A DNA stretch of 64,000 bases from Zingiber officinale. Taxonomy: Eukaryota > Streptophyta > Magnoliopsida > Zingiberales > Zingiberaceae. The stretch spans positions 5,195,474 to 5,259,473 of the forward strand of contig NC_056002.1 of NCBI RefSeq assembly GCF_018446385.1, written 5' to 3'. Position numbers and translations under genes: made by a program. The notes under the pieces are model-generated. The model saw only the letters and a program-made list of their open reading frames with translations. It did no database searches and was not told the DNA's origin. Each line of letters opens with the position of its first letter. The first letter of the stretch is position 1. Positions 12,001 to 23,281 of this stretch are shown here, piece after piece.

Positions 12001-12360
12001 CTTATATTCGCTCTTTTGACTTTTCATCTCTGCATTTCAAGTATTTAGTCGAAAATGAAATGGTGATTTACAGTGATACACCTTTCACCCCGCCTTGTAA
12101 GGTGGAGGTGGTTCGCGCTCCACGGCCTATCTAGCCGCCGTCCGTCCTCGTCCTCCGGATAATACGCGCCCGAGCGGAGCTTTTCGATGATTTTGAAAGG
12201 GCCTGCCCATGGAGCTTCAAGCTTGCCGACGTTGCCGACCCAAGATCGCCGACTTGGAACGATCCGGGAATTACGCTACGTTGTAGTTTTGCTTCATCCG
12301 TGACGGTATGCCATCAGCCGAACGGACGCCTTTGCCCTCTCCTCTTCTACCAAGTCCACT

Positions 12361-13270
12361 CTATGTTTCTTCGTTCGGCGTTGTCATCATCATAGCTCTC
12401 AACGCCGACTTCGACCGGTATGACGACCTCACCGCCATATACCAAATGGAACGGTGACTCCGTCCCTTCTTTTGGCGTCGTTCGGATGGCCCACAAGACG
12501 CTCGGCACTTCATGCCAACTCCTCCCAAATGGTCGAGCCGGGCGCGCAGAATCTGAAGAATTTCTTGAACCGTTGCTCGAGGATAGGCCACGGACGTGAA
12601 ATGTTGCTCAATGCCGTAGCTTTGCACCAATCCTCTAACATCTTCCCCGTGAACTGCCGCCCGTTGTCGGACACTAGTCGGCGAGGGATGCCGAACCGAC
12701 AAATGATGTGTTGCGGATGAATTTTTAACCATTTGTTCAGTGATCTTTGCGCCTCGGCCTCCACCCACTTGGAGAAATAGTCTACCGCCACTAGTAAAAT
12801 TTCCTCTGCCCGGTCGCCATCGGAAATGGACCCACAATATCCATTCCCCATTGATCGAACGGACATGAGATGGTTGATGCCTTCATCTCCTCTGCAGGTC
12901 GGTGGGAGAAGTTGTGATACTTCGGCATGAAAGCATGTAGATACCGTCCGAGCGGCATCTGTTTGTAAAGTTGGCCAAAGTATCCGGCCAAGAGGATCTT
13001 CTTGGCCAATGAGCGTCCGCCCGGATGACCCCGCATGATCCTTGATGTACTTCCTGGAGGATGTGCCGAGTCCTCCGAGCTTACACATTTCAGCAGAGGA
13101 CGCGAGAAAGTGAACCGATCGGCTCTTCTCTTAGGAGCCGGGCTTCATTCATCGGATGGTGTGGTGCCCGAACGGAGGAATTCTATAATAGGTGTCCTCC
13201 ATCACTTGGAAACGCGAGGCCTTGCATCCGGTCGACATGCGCCACCGCTTTTTTCAATTGGTTGTTGAAT
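12361..13270 (-). pseudogene. Integrase region of the Tat element, fossil
   Basis: Fragments show the zinc-binding and catalytic core blocks of a Ty3 integrase: YHNFSHRPAEEM, the block WGMDIVGPFPMATGQRKF, VDYFSKWVEAEA and the central FGIPRRLVSDNGRQFTGK. The region is broken in several places and not usable as a gene. Confidence 0.85.
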
Positions 13271-13499
13271 GGCGACCGACGTTATTGAGCTCGCGAGTTT
13301 GGCTAACTCATCGGCCGCTGGTTCTCCGCTCGTGGGATCTTCTGAATAAGCACCTCTCGGAAAGTAGCTTTGAGTTTTCAAAGGCCTCGGCTAGAGTTTG
13401 AGCCGAACACTGTTGATTTCAAAGGTGCCAGAAAGTTGCTGAGCGGCCAACTGTGAATCGAATGTAGAGTCACCCGACCTGCTCCCACATGCCGGTCTG

Positions 13500-14155
13500 C
13501 CTGCAATCCGGCTATGAGGGCCTCATATTCTGCCTCATTATTCTAGCCGGACGGATAGGTGCATCTTTTCTTCTGAGGTGAGAGTAGTAATATTCCGATC
13601 CCACTTCCGAGCCGAGTGGAGGATCCATCCACATATATTCTCCACATAGCTTCCGTGGCCTTTGCACTTGGTCACAAAATCAGCCAAGGATTGGGCTTTA
13701 ATCGCCGAGGGGCTGATATTGGATGTCAAATTCACTTAATTCGTCGTCCACTTGATAAGCCGTCCGGACGCTTACGGATTCAACAAGACTCTTCCAAGTG
13801 GACTGTTCGTCCGGACAACAATAGTGTGAGCCAAGAAATACGGCGCCGAGCGGCTAGAACCAAAGCAAAGGCCAACTTCTCGAGCCCAATGTAACGAGAT
13901 TTAGCATCTTTTAAAATGTGGCTTAGAAAATACACCCTTTCGCCCTCAAGGCAATCTTGAGCCTGCTCGGTTGACGACAGATACATATAAAGTGACTCAC
14001 CCCGACCGGCTTGGCTAACACTGGCGGAGAATTAAGATATGTCTTCAACTCTTCAAATGCTCGGTCACTTTCTTCATCCCATCTGGAACTTAGTGGCCTT
14101 GTAGATCGAAGAATGGCCACTTCAGTGGTTCCGAGATGAATCTGGATAAGCATTA
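13500..14155 (-). pseudogene. RNase H region of the Tat element, fossil
   Basis: Fragments include LADFVTKCKG near 13690, and SSRWDEESDRAFEELKTYL with PPVLAKPVG near 14050. These are the RT-RNase H connection and RNase H blocks of plant Ty3 elements. The region is broken. Confidence 0.8.
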
Positions 14156-14215
14156 TCCGACCGTCAACCTTTGCACTTCTCTTGTATTTCTTGGGGCGGC
14201 ATGTCTTGCGTTGCT

Positions 14216-14975
14216 TTAACCTTGGGATTTGCTTGATTCCCCGGTCACTATGTATCCCAAGCGCCCTCCTTTGGCTCGAGCAGACACTTTTGGGGATTTA
14301 GCTTGACTCCATATTTGCGCGGAAGGTTTCTTCCATATCCTTGAAAAGATCGGCCGCTCGGACGGATTTGATAAGAATGTCGCCCACATAAACTTCCGAT
14401 TCCGCCTGATCTGCTCCTTGAACACCTTGTTCATCAAGCGTTGATAGGTGGCCCCGGCATTCTTCAATCCGAACGGCATCACATTGTAAGCTTACTTTTT
14501 CTTGATCTTCCCGAGCGAGCGGCACTTGATGATATCCTTGGTAGGCGTCAAGCATGCAAATTAATTCACAGCCGGCCGTAGAGTCTATCCGGGGCAGAGG
14601 ATAAAAATCCTTGGGGCATGCCTTGTTTAAATCTCGAAAGTCGATGCAGACCCTCCGCCCGGCTTGGAGACCAAGACTACGTTGGCGGTCACTCGGGAAC
14701 GCACCTCGCGATGTGGCGGCCTTGAAGTTTTCCACCTCCGGGATAATGGCATTACGCTCGTCAAGTCCCTTTTCTCTCGCTTCATCGCCGAGCGTCCGGT
14801 CGGACATGCAATTCATGCTAGGCTCGGCGAAATTCCGGGTAACTCATGTGTCGACCAGACGAATCATGATTTCGTTGGAGGCATTGAATCGCTCCTTCTT
14901 TCTCCGGATCGAGGCGATAAAGTCGTGGCCTCCGATCGGGTCGGATGGATCTGGACTTCCTCATTTTCATCATAA
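14216..14975 (-). pseudogene. Reverse transcriptase region of the Tat element, fossil
   Basis: Recognisable blocks are VCIDFRDLNKACPKDFYPLP, MLDAYQGYHQVPLA and MPFGLKNAGATYQRLMNKVF, the canonical Ty3/gypsy RT series. They appear in several frames; the region is broken. Confidence 0.9.
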
Positions 14976-14999
14976 ATTAAAGCAGGAGGCTTCTCGGTT

Positions 15000-15770
15000 A
15001 CTGGGGCGCCTTCCGAGCGGAACAAGCTTCTGCCGGATCATCTCTATATAGCACCGCCGAGTTGCTATCTCCCCGCACTTCTCCTACTTTGTCCTCCACG
15101 GGAACCTTATCTTTTGGTGGAAGGTTGAGACAACCGCTCGAATTCGAGGGTCGGTCAAAATGACGTTGTAGGATGAGGAGAGTCGACCACCACGAAGTTT
15201 ATTGTCCCGGTCCTCTGGCTCTTCTCCCAGTAGGTGGCCCCGGATTTGTCCGACCGGTGAACTTGCCGTAAACCCGTGAGCGGGTCGTCATGGCAAGACT
15301 CGGCTCGATCAATTTGCACTGATCGAACGCCTTCTTGAATATGATGTTGACCGAGCTCCCTGTGTCAACAAATATGCGGTGGATGGTGTAATTTGCTATT
15401 ACCGCTTTAATGAGCAGCGCGTCGTTGGGGCACTTCTACTCCTTCTAAGTCCCCGGTCGAAAGTGATTTCGGTCCACTTGCCCGCTCTTGGTTGCAACCG
15501 ACTGCGTGGACGCCCGCCTTTCGGCTCGGTTGGAGTCTCCTCCGGCCGGCCCACCAGTAACGTTGATCTCACCCCGGAAGTATTGCTCCTATTTTCCTCC
15601 TCTCGAGCGGACGGTCGTGACCGTTCTCTGGACGCCCGGCGATTCTCCAGCCCGAGTCGCGGTCGATCACGCGGATGCAGTTCTGGACTGCCCACCAGGG
15701 CGTGGCGTTTGCAAACTACCGAGGGCGTATCCTAAACGTGCAGGTGACCGTCGCTTGGGACAGGATGGGT
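15000..15770 (-). pseudogene. Gag-pol junction and protease region of the Tat element, fossil
   Basis: This stretch lies between the gag-like region and RT and should hold the zinc knuckle and aspartic protease. Individual motifs are too decayed for me to place exactly; the assignment rests on position. Most open frames here are short GC-rich shadows. Confidence 0.5.
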
Positions 15771-15775
15771 CACCG

Positions 15776-16815
15776 TTACGGCCAGGAGGTCGATGTGTTG
15801 TGCGTATCCGTCGGTGGAAGGTGCGGAACATAGGGGTCCACCTCTTCTTTGGCTTGGGCGGCGGCCACTTGTACGTGCGATCCGGGCGTGAGGATCAATT
15901 GCCCCTCGGTCCTCCGGGTGGTCACGAGCGGCGCTTTGCTTCCGCCGGCATGAGCAGTGCGCTTACCGAGTTTCCTTTCCGAAGCGGCTTGCGCTTCTTC
16001 CACATTTATATATTCGTTGGCCCGATGTAGCATGTGATCATAATCTCGGGGCGGATGAGCGACCGGAAGAAGTCCCCATCCACAAGGCCTTACGTGAAGG
16101 CATTCATCATCGTCTCCGATGTGGCCGTGGGGATATCCATCGCCACTTGGTTGAATCACCGAATATAACCTCGGCGATTCTCTCGGCTCTTGCTTGATGG
16201 CGAATAAGCTGACACTTGTCTTTTGATAACGCCGACTATGGCGAAGTGGTGGAGGAAGGCCGTTCGGAATTCCTTGAAGCTCGTGATGGATCCGGCAACC
16301 TCCGAAACCACCGTTGAGCCGATCCCGAGAGGGTGGTAAGGAAGACTCTACACTTTACTCCATCGTGTACTGATGGAGCGTGGCTGTATTATCGAACTTA
16401 CCCGGATGATCGTCCGGGTCCATTGTTCCATTGTATTCGCCGATCGTCGGAGGCACGTAGTGCTTGGGCGAGGGTCTCGTAGGATAGCCTCCGAAAATTG
16501 GCGATTGATCCGCTCGGGAGGAGTCCGCTGAGCTTTCCCTTCTGTCATCCCACCTTGGCATTTCATCCGAGGAAGATCCTCTATCTCTTCGGGCTGGAGG
16601 GGTGCGAAATAAGGTCCGATGGAATGCGACGGTGGTTGGAGGTGCTTCCGCTCGGCCACCGACGCAGATGTTGCTTGTTGCTCCGCCCGCTCGATGCTTG
16701 TTTTTGCTCCATGAGTTTGGCGGCCCTCATCTCGACCGGCGAGTTCTTCGCTGAAAGCGCCACCGTGTGTTGTCGTCCATCGCCCATTGTTCTTGTTCGA
16801 ATGCAGGAGCGTTCC
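15776..16815 (-). pseudogene. Gag region of the Tat element, fossil
   Basis: Near 16355-16561 the minus strand reads PPTIGEYNGTMDPDDHPGKF followed by DNTATLHQY. This matches the start of the Tat gag capsid domain (Y-x-G-x-x-DPDDHL-x-x-F). It sits just inside the right LTR as expected. The region is broken. Confidence 0.8.
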
Positions 16816-16831
16816 CACAGACCGGCCAATT

Positions 16832-17510
16832 TGATCTGTCCGAACCGGACAACGGACGCGGGCACGTGGCGCTCTCCGGGTCCGGCCATCCTGCAACAAA
16901 ACCGAGCCGAGGGTGCCCGGCGACGGTCGACGCTCAAGTCAGGTAAGTGGTGGAGAAAGTGGCTGCCAAATTTGTATTATGCGTACCTTTGGCGAAGTAA
17001 TAGCCTCTTTATATAGGACGGAGAAGGAACTGATGCACGCCCACCGAGGTGCATACGTGTCAGCAACCCATACCACAGTATGCACTTGTCAGAGAGCTTA
17101 CCTGACACCATGCTGCCATAGTCCGAGCATGTTCTTTGATGGGACGGCAGGACCACCCGTTGTCAGACTAGAAGTATGGCACAGCCATACGACTTGACGG
17201 CTGTCAGAAGATGTCCCCGTCTTTTACCCACCGTCTGACTGGGGTGCCCGGCCCGCCGGGCGGGCGATGAACGTCGTCCGGACGACCTTGATTCTTTGCG
17301 CCGTCCGGGCGGCACCTCCTTCCGCTCGGTCATTACGCACTGCTTTATTTGAGCGTCGGACCCCTGGTCCCTACCAGGGTGCCTTTTACTATCAGATTTC
17401 CCTTTCTTCTGAGTCCGGTCGGCTCGCCCTTTTCCGGCGAGCCACTGGACCCTTTGACCTCCCCTCAGCGTTGACTCCTTATGGGGTTCCGGATTTTTAC
17501 CGCCGGATCA
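16832..17510 (-). repeat. Right (5') LTR of the Tat element
   Basis: Begins TGATCTGTCCGAACC and ends CGCCGGATCA (plus strand). The stretch 16935-17212 matches 7409-7690 of the left LTR almost base for base. The TATA-like box is the complement of CTTTATATAGG at about 17007. The primer-binding-site-like sequence lies just inside, near 16815-16831. Confidence 0.9.
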
Positions 17511-17515
17511 CGAGG
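17511..17515. repeat. Right 5-bp target-site duplication (CGAGG)
   Basis: Exact match to 7282-7286. The sequence resumes as TTTGGACGAATTTC and would have continued the left flank before insertion. Confidence 0.9.
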
Positions 17516-18260
17516 TTTGGACGAATTTCACAAAGTGTTTGTCAAAGGATTTGAGTGTGCCTTTAGAAGACAATGCATTGACTATTTATAGTCATGAAAG
17601 AGGTGGCCAAGGCATATGAAGATATGGCTAGATAGAGGAGCATGACTAGATGAAAGGTCATGGCTAAGTGGAGCACTACAAGAATTCAGACTTTTAACGA
17701 TGCATTTTAGCATTACCAAATGTATGTAAAATGAGTCGCAGAACATTTTGCGACGTCGGCATGCGTCGCAATTGGTCCGTATGCAAATGTCAATATGATC
17801 TTTGGCGACGCATTAAGGTACGCATCGCCAAATGTTACAACATTTCATGACGCAAGTATTGGCGACACCTTCTTTTATTACGTCGCCAAATGATGTTGTC
17901 AAAGGTGATGTCATTTCACAACACTAATATTGGCGACACCTTCTTTTATGCGTCACGAAAAGGTTCTAACATGTCACGACGCGTGAAATGCGTCGCGAAA
18001 TGTATTTTTGCTATATTTTTTTCTTTAATTATTTGTGACGTAGTCTATGCATTACAAAATATATTGTTCGTCCAGTCACAACATTATAATGTGTCTAAAA
18101 TACATCATAAAAGTGCAATTTACTATTAATTAGTCAAATATTTTTAAAACATGAAGACAACTAGTCAAATATTATCCAAAAGAACATAAGTACTGAAATG
18201 CGTGCATTATATAATGTTGCAAAATAAAAAATTACATAGTCGATGATGGAGGCGAGGGAG

Positions 18261-18265
18261 GTGGT
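18261..18265. repeat. Left GTGGT target-site duplication
   Basis: GTGGT immediately before TGTAAC; repeated exactly at 21300-21304. Confidence 0.88.
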
Positions 18266-19379
18266 TGTAACGCTTGCCCTTCCATTGCTTACGAAGGATA
18301 GAGTTACTTGAAACATACATACATGCATATATGACAGCGGAAGTAAATAAATAAAAACTAATAATCATGTTATCATAGAAGCGTGTCCGTTATCATAAAG
18401 CATATATCAAAAATATGTCATGTGAACAATGTGATCATGTATCATATTAACATGTGAACATGCTAGCATTCATAACTTGATTTAACATCTACTACTTGCT
18501 ACGCGATACATGATCTTTTACTTAACTAGAGCATAAAGCATACTAACATGGAACATGAAAACAAATGTTCATAATGAGTATAAACCATCAAGTATCATCT
18601 ATCAAAAGCATTATGTAGCAAAATAGGATCACATGCAAAACTTTAAAACATATAAGCATATATAAAGCAGATTTATTCCATCATGCCATTGCCACACACA
18701 TCTTTGTCCTTCCTACTGCTCTCTTTTAGTTTAACCATTCTTTTCCCTTTTCTGCAGTACAAGGGAAATTAAACTATAAGCACATAGGCTTAGTAAGATC
18801 CTTTCATACTCACAAAAACATAAATCATGCATTTAAACATAAAGTAGTGACATGTTTATTTAACCAACATCTAAATATAAAATTTGCATGCTAGTATAAA
18901 GTAGTGTCATACTCATTTAAGCAAATCATAACATAGCATGTGAGAGCATAAACATAAAGTAGTAGCATGATCATCTAGGCATCATAGATATATTCTCAAA
19001 AAACATCTTACTAAAGCATAAAGAAAATCATTTAGCATGAAATAAGTATATGCAAGATGTCCTTTTGAAAACGTGTATCATGAAATGAGTATATGCAAGA
19101 TGTCCTTTTGAAAACATATATCATATAAGTACTTAAACATAATATCAACATGAGGACCCGACTTTGTACCACATACATGAATTTGTGCGCATCCTAAATA
19201 GATCTGAGGTAGCTAATCTTGAACCTATTAGGAACTAGGCCGTTTCCTTGACCATCGACCTAAGGGCACTTAGGAGTTCATCCCTTACTAGGCCCGTTTC
19301 TTTGACCATCGACCTAGGGGCAACTTAGGAGTCCATCCCCGGTATAAGCCATACAAAAGTAAAATAGCATATATATCAT

Positions 19380-19475
19380 TTTTCTTATCATATCATGGCA
19401 TATCATGTTTCTTGTCATATCACGGCATATCATGTTCTTGTCATATCATGGCATATCATGTTCTTGTCATATCAT
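19380..19475. repeat. Short tandem repeat, about 26-bp unit, three to four copies
   Basis: CATATCATGGCATATCATG followed by TTCTTGT recurs with only small changes inside the solo LTR. Confidence 0.8.
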
Positions 19476-19548
19476 GAAGAGTGCTCTTAATCCCAACTTA
19501 AGGGAAGCATCTCTTAGGCTTTTCATCATACATAAGCCTTGCATAAGC

Positions 19549-19800
19549 ATAACATGATGGCATAAAGTGCACATAACATATAGCATATCATAGAGAAAGC
19601 ATAACATGATGACATAAGTGCACATAACATATAACATATTATAGAGAAAGCATAACATGATGGCATAAGTGCACATAACATATAGCATATCATAGAGAAA
19701 GCATAACATGATGGCATAAATGCACATAACATATAGCATATCATAGAGAAAGCATAACATAATGGTATAAGTGCACATAACATATAACATGGTGACATAA
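19549..19800. repeat. Tandem repeat, 51-52 bp unit, about five copies
   Basis: Each unit contains CATAACATGATGGCATAA, GTGCACATAACATATA and CATATCATAGAGAAAG. Copies differ at a few positions. The open frames across it on the minus strand are an effect of the repeat, not genes. Confidence 0.9.
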
Positions 19801-19876
19801 AATCCATATCACATCATAAAGAGTCATTATCATGCATGATTGGGGTTTTGAACTTCCTACAAACCCGAAATCATAA

Positions 19877-20790
19877 CTTGGCCGAAACATATAAGCATGA
19901 ATCATAGATTTTCAAGCAACATAAAAACATGGGATCAATAGCCTAAGTTCTCATAATACTTAACATAACATGTGAGACCTTTAAAAACCCTAGGTAGCTC
20001 CTTAACCTCATTTTTCTTGTCTTGGCCGAAACTTGTGAGCATGAATCTTAGGTTTTCAAGCAACATAAAAGCATGGACTCAATAACCTAAGTTCTCATAA
20101 TACTTAACATAACATGTGAGACCTTTAAAAACCCTAGGTAGCTTCTTAACCTAAATCTCTTGTCTTGGCCGAAACATGCAAGCATGATTCTAGTTTTCTT
20201 CTAACAACTTAAAGCATGAAACTTTTACACCATACATAGTATAGCAAGTGAGACTCTTAGTAGGCATAAATGAGGTTCTAACCCTAATGTTCAAATCTTG
20301 GCCGAAACCTCTAGAAGCATGATTCTAAATTTTAATGCAACATAAGGCATGGAACTTAAACTAACAATATATAGAAGATCATACATTATGAGGAAGCATA
20401 AGCAAACATAATTTAGGTCTAAAAACTTTCTCTAAACCTTTTCATTTCTTTTGGCCGGAACCTAAAGGTAAGGCTCTAGGTTTTTAATGCAACATAAGGC
20501 ATGGAAACTTAAACTAACATTATATAGAAAGTCATACATCATGAGGAAGCATAAGCAAACATAATTTAGGTCTAAAAACTTCCTCTAAGGCCTTTATTTC
20601 TTCTTGGCCGAAACCCTAAAAGCATAGTTCCAAGTTTTTCTTTTTTTTTTTCTTTTAACAACATGAAGCATGAAAGCTCTTAGTAACCATAAATAACCTC
20701 TTAACTTTATCTTGGCCGAAACTTTACAAGGTAAGACCCTAGGTTTTTCAAGCAACCTTTAAGCATAAAGCATACGAAAGCTACTTGTAC
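19877..20790. repeat. Degenerate tandem repeat, about 110-155 bp unit, seven copies
   Basis: Each copy starts with CTTGGCCGAAAC (near 19877, 20021, 20164, 20297, 20453, 20604 and 20712) and continues with a GCATGA block, AGGTTTTCAAGCAACATAA and ACCCTAGGTAGC-like text. The first two copies are nearly identical; the others are progressively diverged. Confidence 0.88.
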
Positions 20791-21299
20791 TGTAGGTGAG
20801 GGAATACTTACTTCCTTTCGCTAAGGAAAAGTACCCTTGCTTGAGAAGTTTTCCTAGGAAGAAGACCCCTTAGCTTGGTTTCGGCAATGAAGAAGATGGG
20901 CTTGGGATTTTGGTGGGAGAAAGAAGGAGGAGAAAGAAAGAAGAAAAAATGAAGTTTCCCTTTCCTTTCTCTTATTTATCCAAAATGAAGGAAGAAGGCA
21001 AAACCATCTTCTTATTGGGAAGGAAGAAGGAAACTCAAACTTTTCCTTCTAAGTGAAGGGGGCCTTCACTTTCACCACCCTTAACTACAATCTCCCTTCT
21101 CTTTCTAATAGCACACCCTTGCTGATGCTACTGGTTATCATATATAACCACTTACCAAGAGGTTCAAGGTTCAAACCTTGGTCATGCCTCTTTTTTTTAT
21201 TCTTTTTGCTCTTTATTTTTTTTTGAAAAGTCGACATAAAGCTCATTTTAATCATGCAATAATTTATATAAAATTGCTAGGGATCCTATGGGTGTTACA

Positions 21300-21304
21300 G
21301 TGGT
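21300..21304. repeat. Right GTGGT target-site duplication
   Basis: Exact copy of 18261-18265, directly after GTTACA. Confidence 0.88.
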
Positions 21305-21669
21305 GGAGGAGGTCGAATTGAAGAGCATGTTGCTGGAGGCTGGAATGAGAAGCCAGGAATGACCTGTTGAAGTTGGTGCAATAATGCTTCAAATTTTTGA
21401 TGTTGCTCACATATAGTCAGATTATGTTCATTAATTGTTTTCTGCATAGTTGTAAATTTTCCATAATCATCATGATGTTTTGAACTGATGTTTGTGGCTC
21501 TAGAACCACCCACTACAAATAGTTTAGGTAATGGACCTAAACCCTTCACGTAACGAGACCATGAGTCTAAGACTTGCGTCATGATATTGACATCCTTTGG
21601 TTGGTGCACATTATCAATAGTAGAGGTGAACACTTCACTTTCTGATTGAGTCAATCGAAGATCTACCAT
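21305..21669 (-). pseudogene. CACTA-associated protein fragment (Transposase_24-like)
   Basis: On the minus strand, about 120 codons read from SEVFTSTIDNVHQPKDVN through MTQVLDSWSRYVKGLGPLPK to a coiled, Q-rich segment (ICEQHQKFEALLHQLQQVIP) and a proline run. The block VLxxxSxYVKGLGxxPK is characteristic of the C-terminal domain carried by many plant CACTA elements. The proline tail is split by the solo LTR and resumes at 18265 and below. Upstream exons were not found. Confidence 0.75.
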
Positions 21670-22640
21670 TTCAGCCTAAAAAAAATATTAGTATGAAAAA
21701 TAATGGATTAATGAATTTAAATTTTATGAATAAATACATCAACAATATGTAAAAAAAATTATAAACAAATTAATCATCAAATATACAAATAAATAACCAA
21801 ATGTTATTTCATTTTACATTAATTCAATGAAGCGGAAGGAATTATGTAAAGTACGTATCAACTATATATGCAAACAACACAATCAAACTAGAATTGGATC
21901 AAGTAGTAACTATTATGTATAGATATACATTAAACAGAATTCTTAAAACAAAATATTAAGAAACATGCAAGCAATAGAAACATTCGAACACCTATTACAT
22001 AATTAGGTACATAGATATAATGTAAGGGTTTGTTTGAATATGTAACTTTCAACAATAGATATAAATATTCATTAAACAATATAACTATGTATAGATATTC
22101 ATTAAATAAAATTCTTAAAATAAAATATTAAAAAATATGCAATCATTGTTAACGTAATTAATTAGTTAACAGTCAAATAGGTTCATTAATTCAAATGTAA
22201 GGGTGGTGTGTGGTGAAGGAATGCCTCATTGTCTCAAAGTGTAGTTAAAGATTATTATTATCCATCAACTTCTCTTATTCTATAGTACTATATATGTACG
22301 TAATTAAAGATATATGTAAGGTTTGCTTGAATATGTAACTTTCAACAATAAAATTCTTCAAATCAAAGATATTCTACAGTATTATATATGTTTCACTTGA
22401 TTGTTATAATACCCGTAGATGAGGTGATCAGTGGTACAACCTCAAGGTTAAATGCTGGTTGGGTTGACCTTTGTCTCCATTATATTCTCGAAGGTAATAA
22501 ATACTTATATGTTTTTGTGCAGCCCAATCATTCTTTCATTGTCCTCCTTTGTGAAAAAATTTCTCGAAGGTGTCGATCACACTCGGAGGCTCTCTCGTCA
22601 TAGGATCAGCCATTAAGAGGGTCATCTATTAAGAGGCTAG
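21670..22640. other. AT-rich transposon-derived or intergenic DNA
   Basis: Probably internal CACTA sequence at first (to about 22000). From 22600 on, the motif GGCTAGATGAAGAGTCATGG recurs and resembles 17600-17670 left of the CACTA terminus, suggesting that both flanks come from one older repeat. No coding signal. Confidence 0.4.
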
Positions 22641-22699
22641 ATGAAGAGTCATGGCTAGATGAAAGATCATGGATAGATGAATGGTCACCATACCATTAC

Positions 22700-22990
22700 A
22701 ACATATCATAGTATCTACTAGTGGCTCTATAACCAAAATCGGGTCTTTACGTAAGCCTCTTAAGCTCGATCAATTCTTGAGCCGACTGACTATGTACTAA
22801 ATGTCAAGGGTGAGAAGTCGAGCCCCGATAACAATGATTCATTTAATTGTATATATTCCGATTCTGATTGACACCTTATATAAACTTTGATTGTTACATT
22901 ATTTTAACCATGGATCCCATATTATCTCTGGTCTACTCATACCATATCGTATCAAGACCTTTTCTAAATCCTAAATATTAGCGTTGATTA
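22700..22990. repeat. Dispersed repeat related to 56100-56350
   Basis: AAGCCTCTTAAGCTCGA, TACTAAATG and TATATTCCGATTCTGA match CTAAGCCTCTTAAACC, TACTAAATGAGAAG and TATATTCTGACTCTGG at 56140-56240 in the same order and spacing. The type is unknown; an old LTR is possible. Confidence 0.5.
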
Positions 22991-23281
22991 CTTAATTTCT
23001 GACCTCATTATATTACGAGGTGTAGCTTTGATTAAGCAAGCACCCATATGAATTCATTGGCACAGTACTGTTGTTTAACTTCATGCATCGCCATGCACGT
23101 AGCACTGCCTGCATGTGTCAGAGCAACTGTAGCCACCACGGCCGACATGTCTTGACTATGACGACAAGCATCTTTCCAACATTTAATCAAGGCTTAACCC
23201 CCACACACACTAAATCATGGATGGTTATTTGCTGATAAATACAGGGATCCCCCTGCTCCAATTCTTTGAGATGCCTTACCT

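Larger units (their letters stand above)
7287..17510 (-). mobile_element. Ty3/gypsy LTR retrotransposon, Tat lineage, with antisense ORF region
   Basis: The element is bounded by two related LTRs (7287-7946 and 16832-17510) and a perfect 5-bp duplication, CGAGG. Parts in transcription order on the minus strand: 5' LTR, a primer-binding site beside it at about 16815-16831 resembling the TTGGCGCC-type site of Tat elements, gag, protease, reverse transcriptase, RNase H, integrase, a tandem-repeat zone, an oppositely oriented ORF region, a purine tract and the 3' LTR. The order RT-RH-INT marks Ty3/gypsy. The extra ORF region on the other strand beyond integrase is known from Tat-lineage elements such as Grande and RIRE2. 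The element has whole ends, but its coding regions are broken at many points. The LTRs differ by about 2 percent substitutions in their best 280 bp plus many length differences, suggesting an age of about a million years or less (inference). Confidence 0.93.
18266..21299. mobile_element. Solo LTR, 3.03 kb, probably Ty3 chromovirus (Tekay/Del-like)
   Basis: The segment starts TGTAACGCTTGCCC and ends GGATCCTATGGGTGTTACA, giving TG...CA ends with a 6-bp inverted repeat (TGTAAC/GTTACA). It is flanked by perfect 5-bp duplications GTGGT. No gag or pol coding is present, and there is no second copy of it in the window, so a solo LTR is the simplest reading. Length and the TGTAAC start fit Tekay/Del-type chromoviruses, but this lineage call is tentative. 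It interrupts the C-terminal coding part of the CACTA element and is therefore younger than it. Confidence 0.8.
17674..22000 (-). mobile_element. CACTA (En/Spm) transposon relic split by an LTR insertion
   Basis: CACTACAAGAATTCAGAC at 17674 is a canonical CACTA terminus. It is followed to about 18010 by inverted and direct subterminal motifs (GGCGACGCATTA, CGTCGCCAAATG, TGCGTCGCGAAATG). The matching ORF tail is on the minus strand at 21305-21669 after an LTR insertion at 18266-21299. The opposite terminus was not found; the end given is approximate. The flanking 3-bp duplication could not be checked for the same reason. Confidence 0.8.

Noticed and set aside
19467-19807. Cys/Met/Tyr-rich open frames
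   Set aside because: They arise because the tandem unit happens to lack stops in two frames; the peptides just repeat with the unit.
21150-21190. tRNA-like text (GAGGTTCAAGGTTCAAACC)
   Set aside because: There is a B-box-like core, but no acceptor stem, no A box at proper spacing and no cloverleaf. It lies inside the long solo LTR.
22717-22727. Possible right terminus of the CACTA element (CTACTAGTGG)
   Set aside because: It matches only TAGTG, not the extended TTCTTGTAGTG, and the 3-bp flank does not match GAG at 17671-17673.
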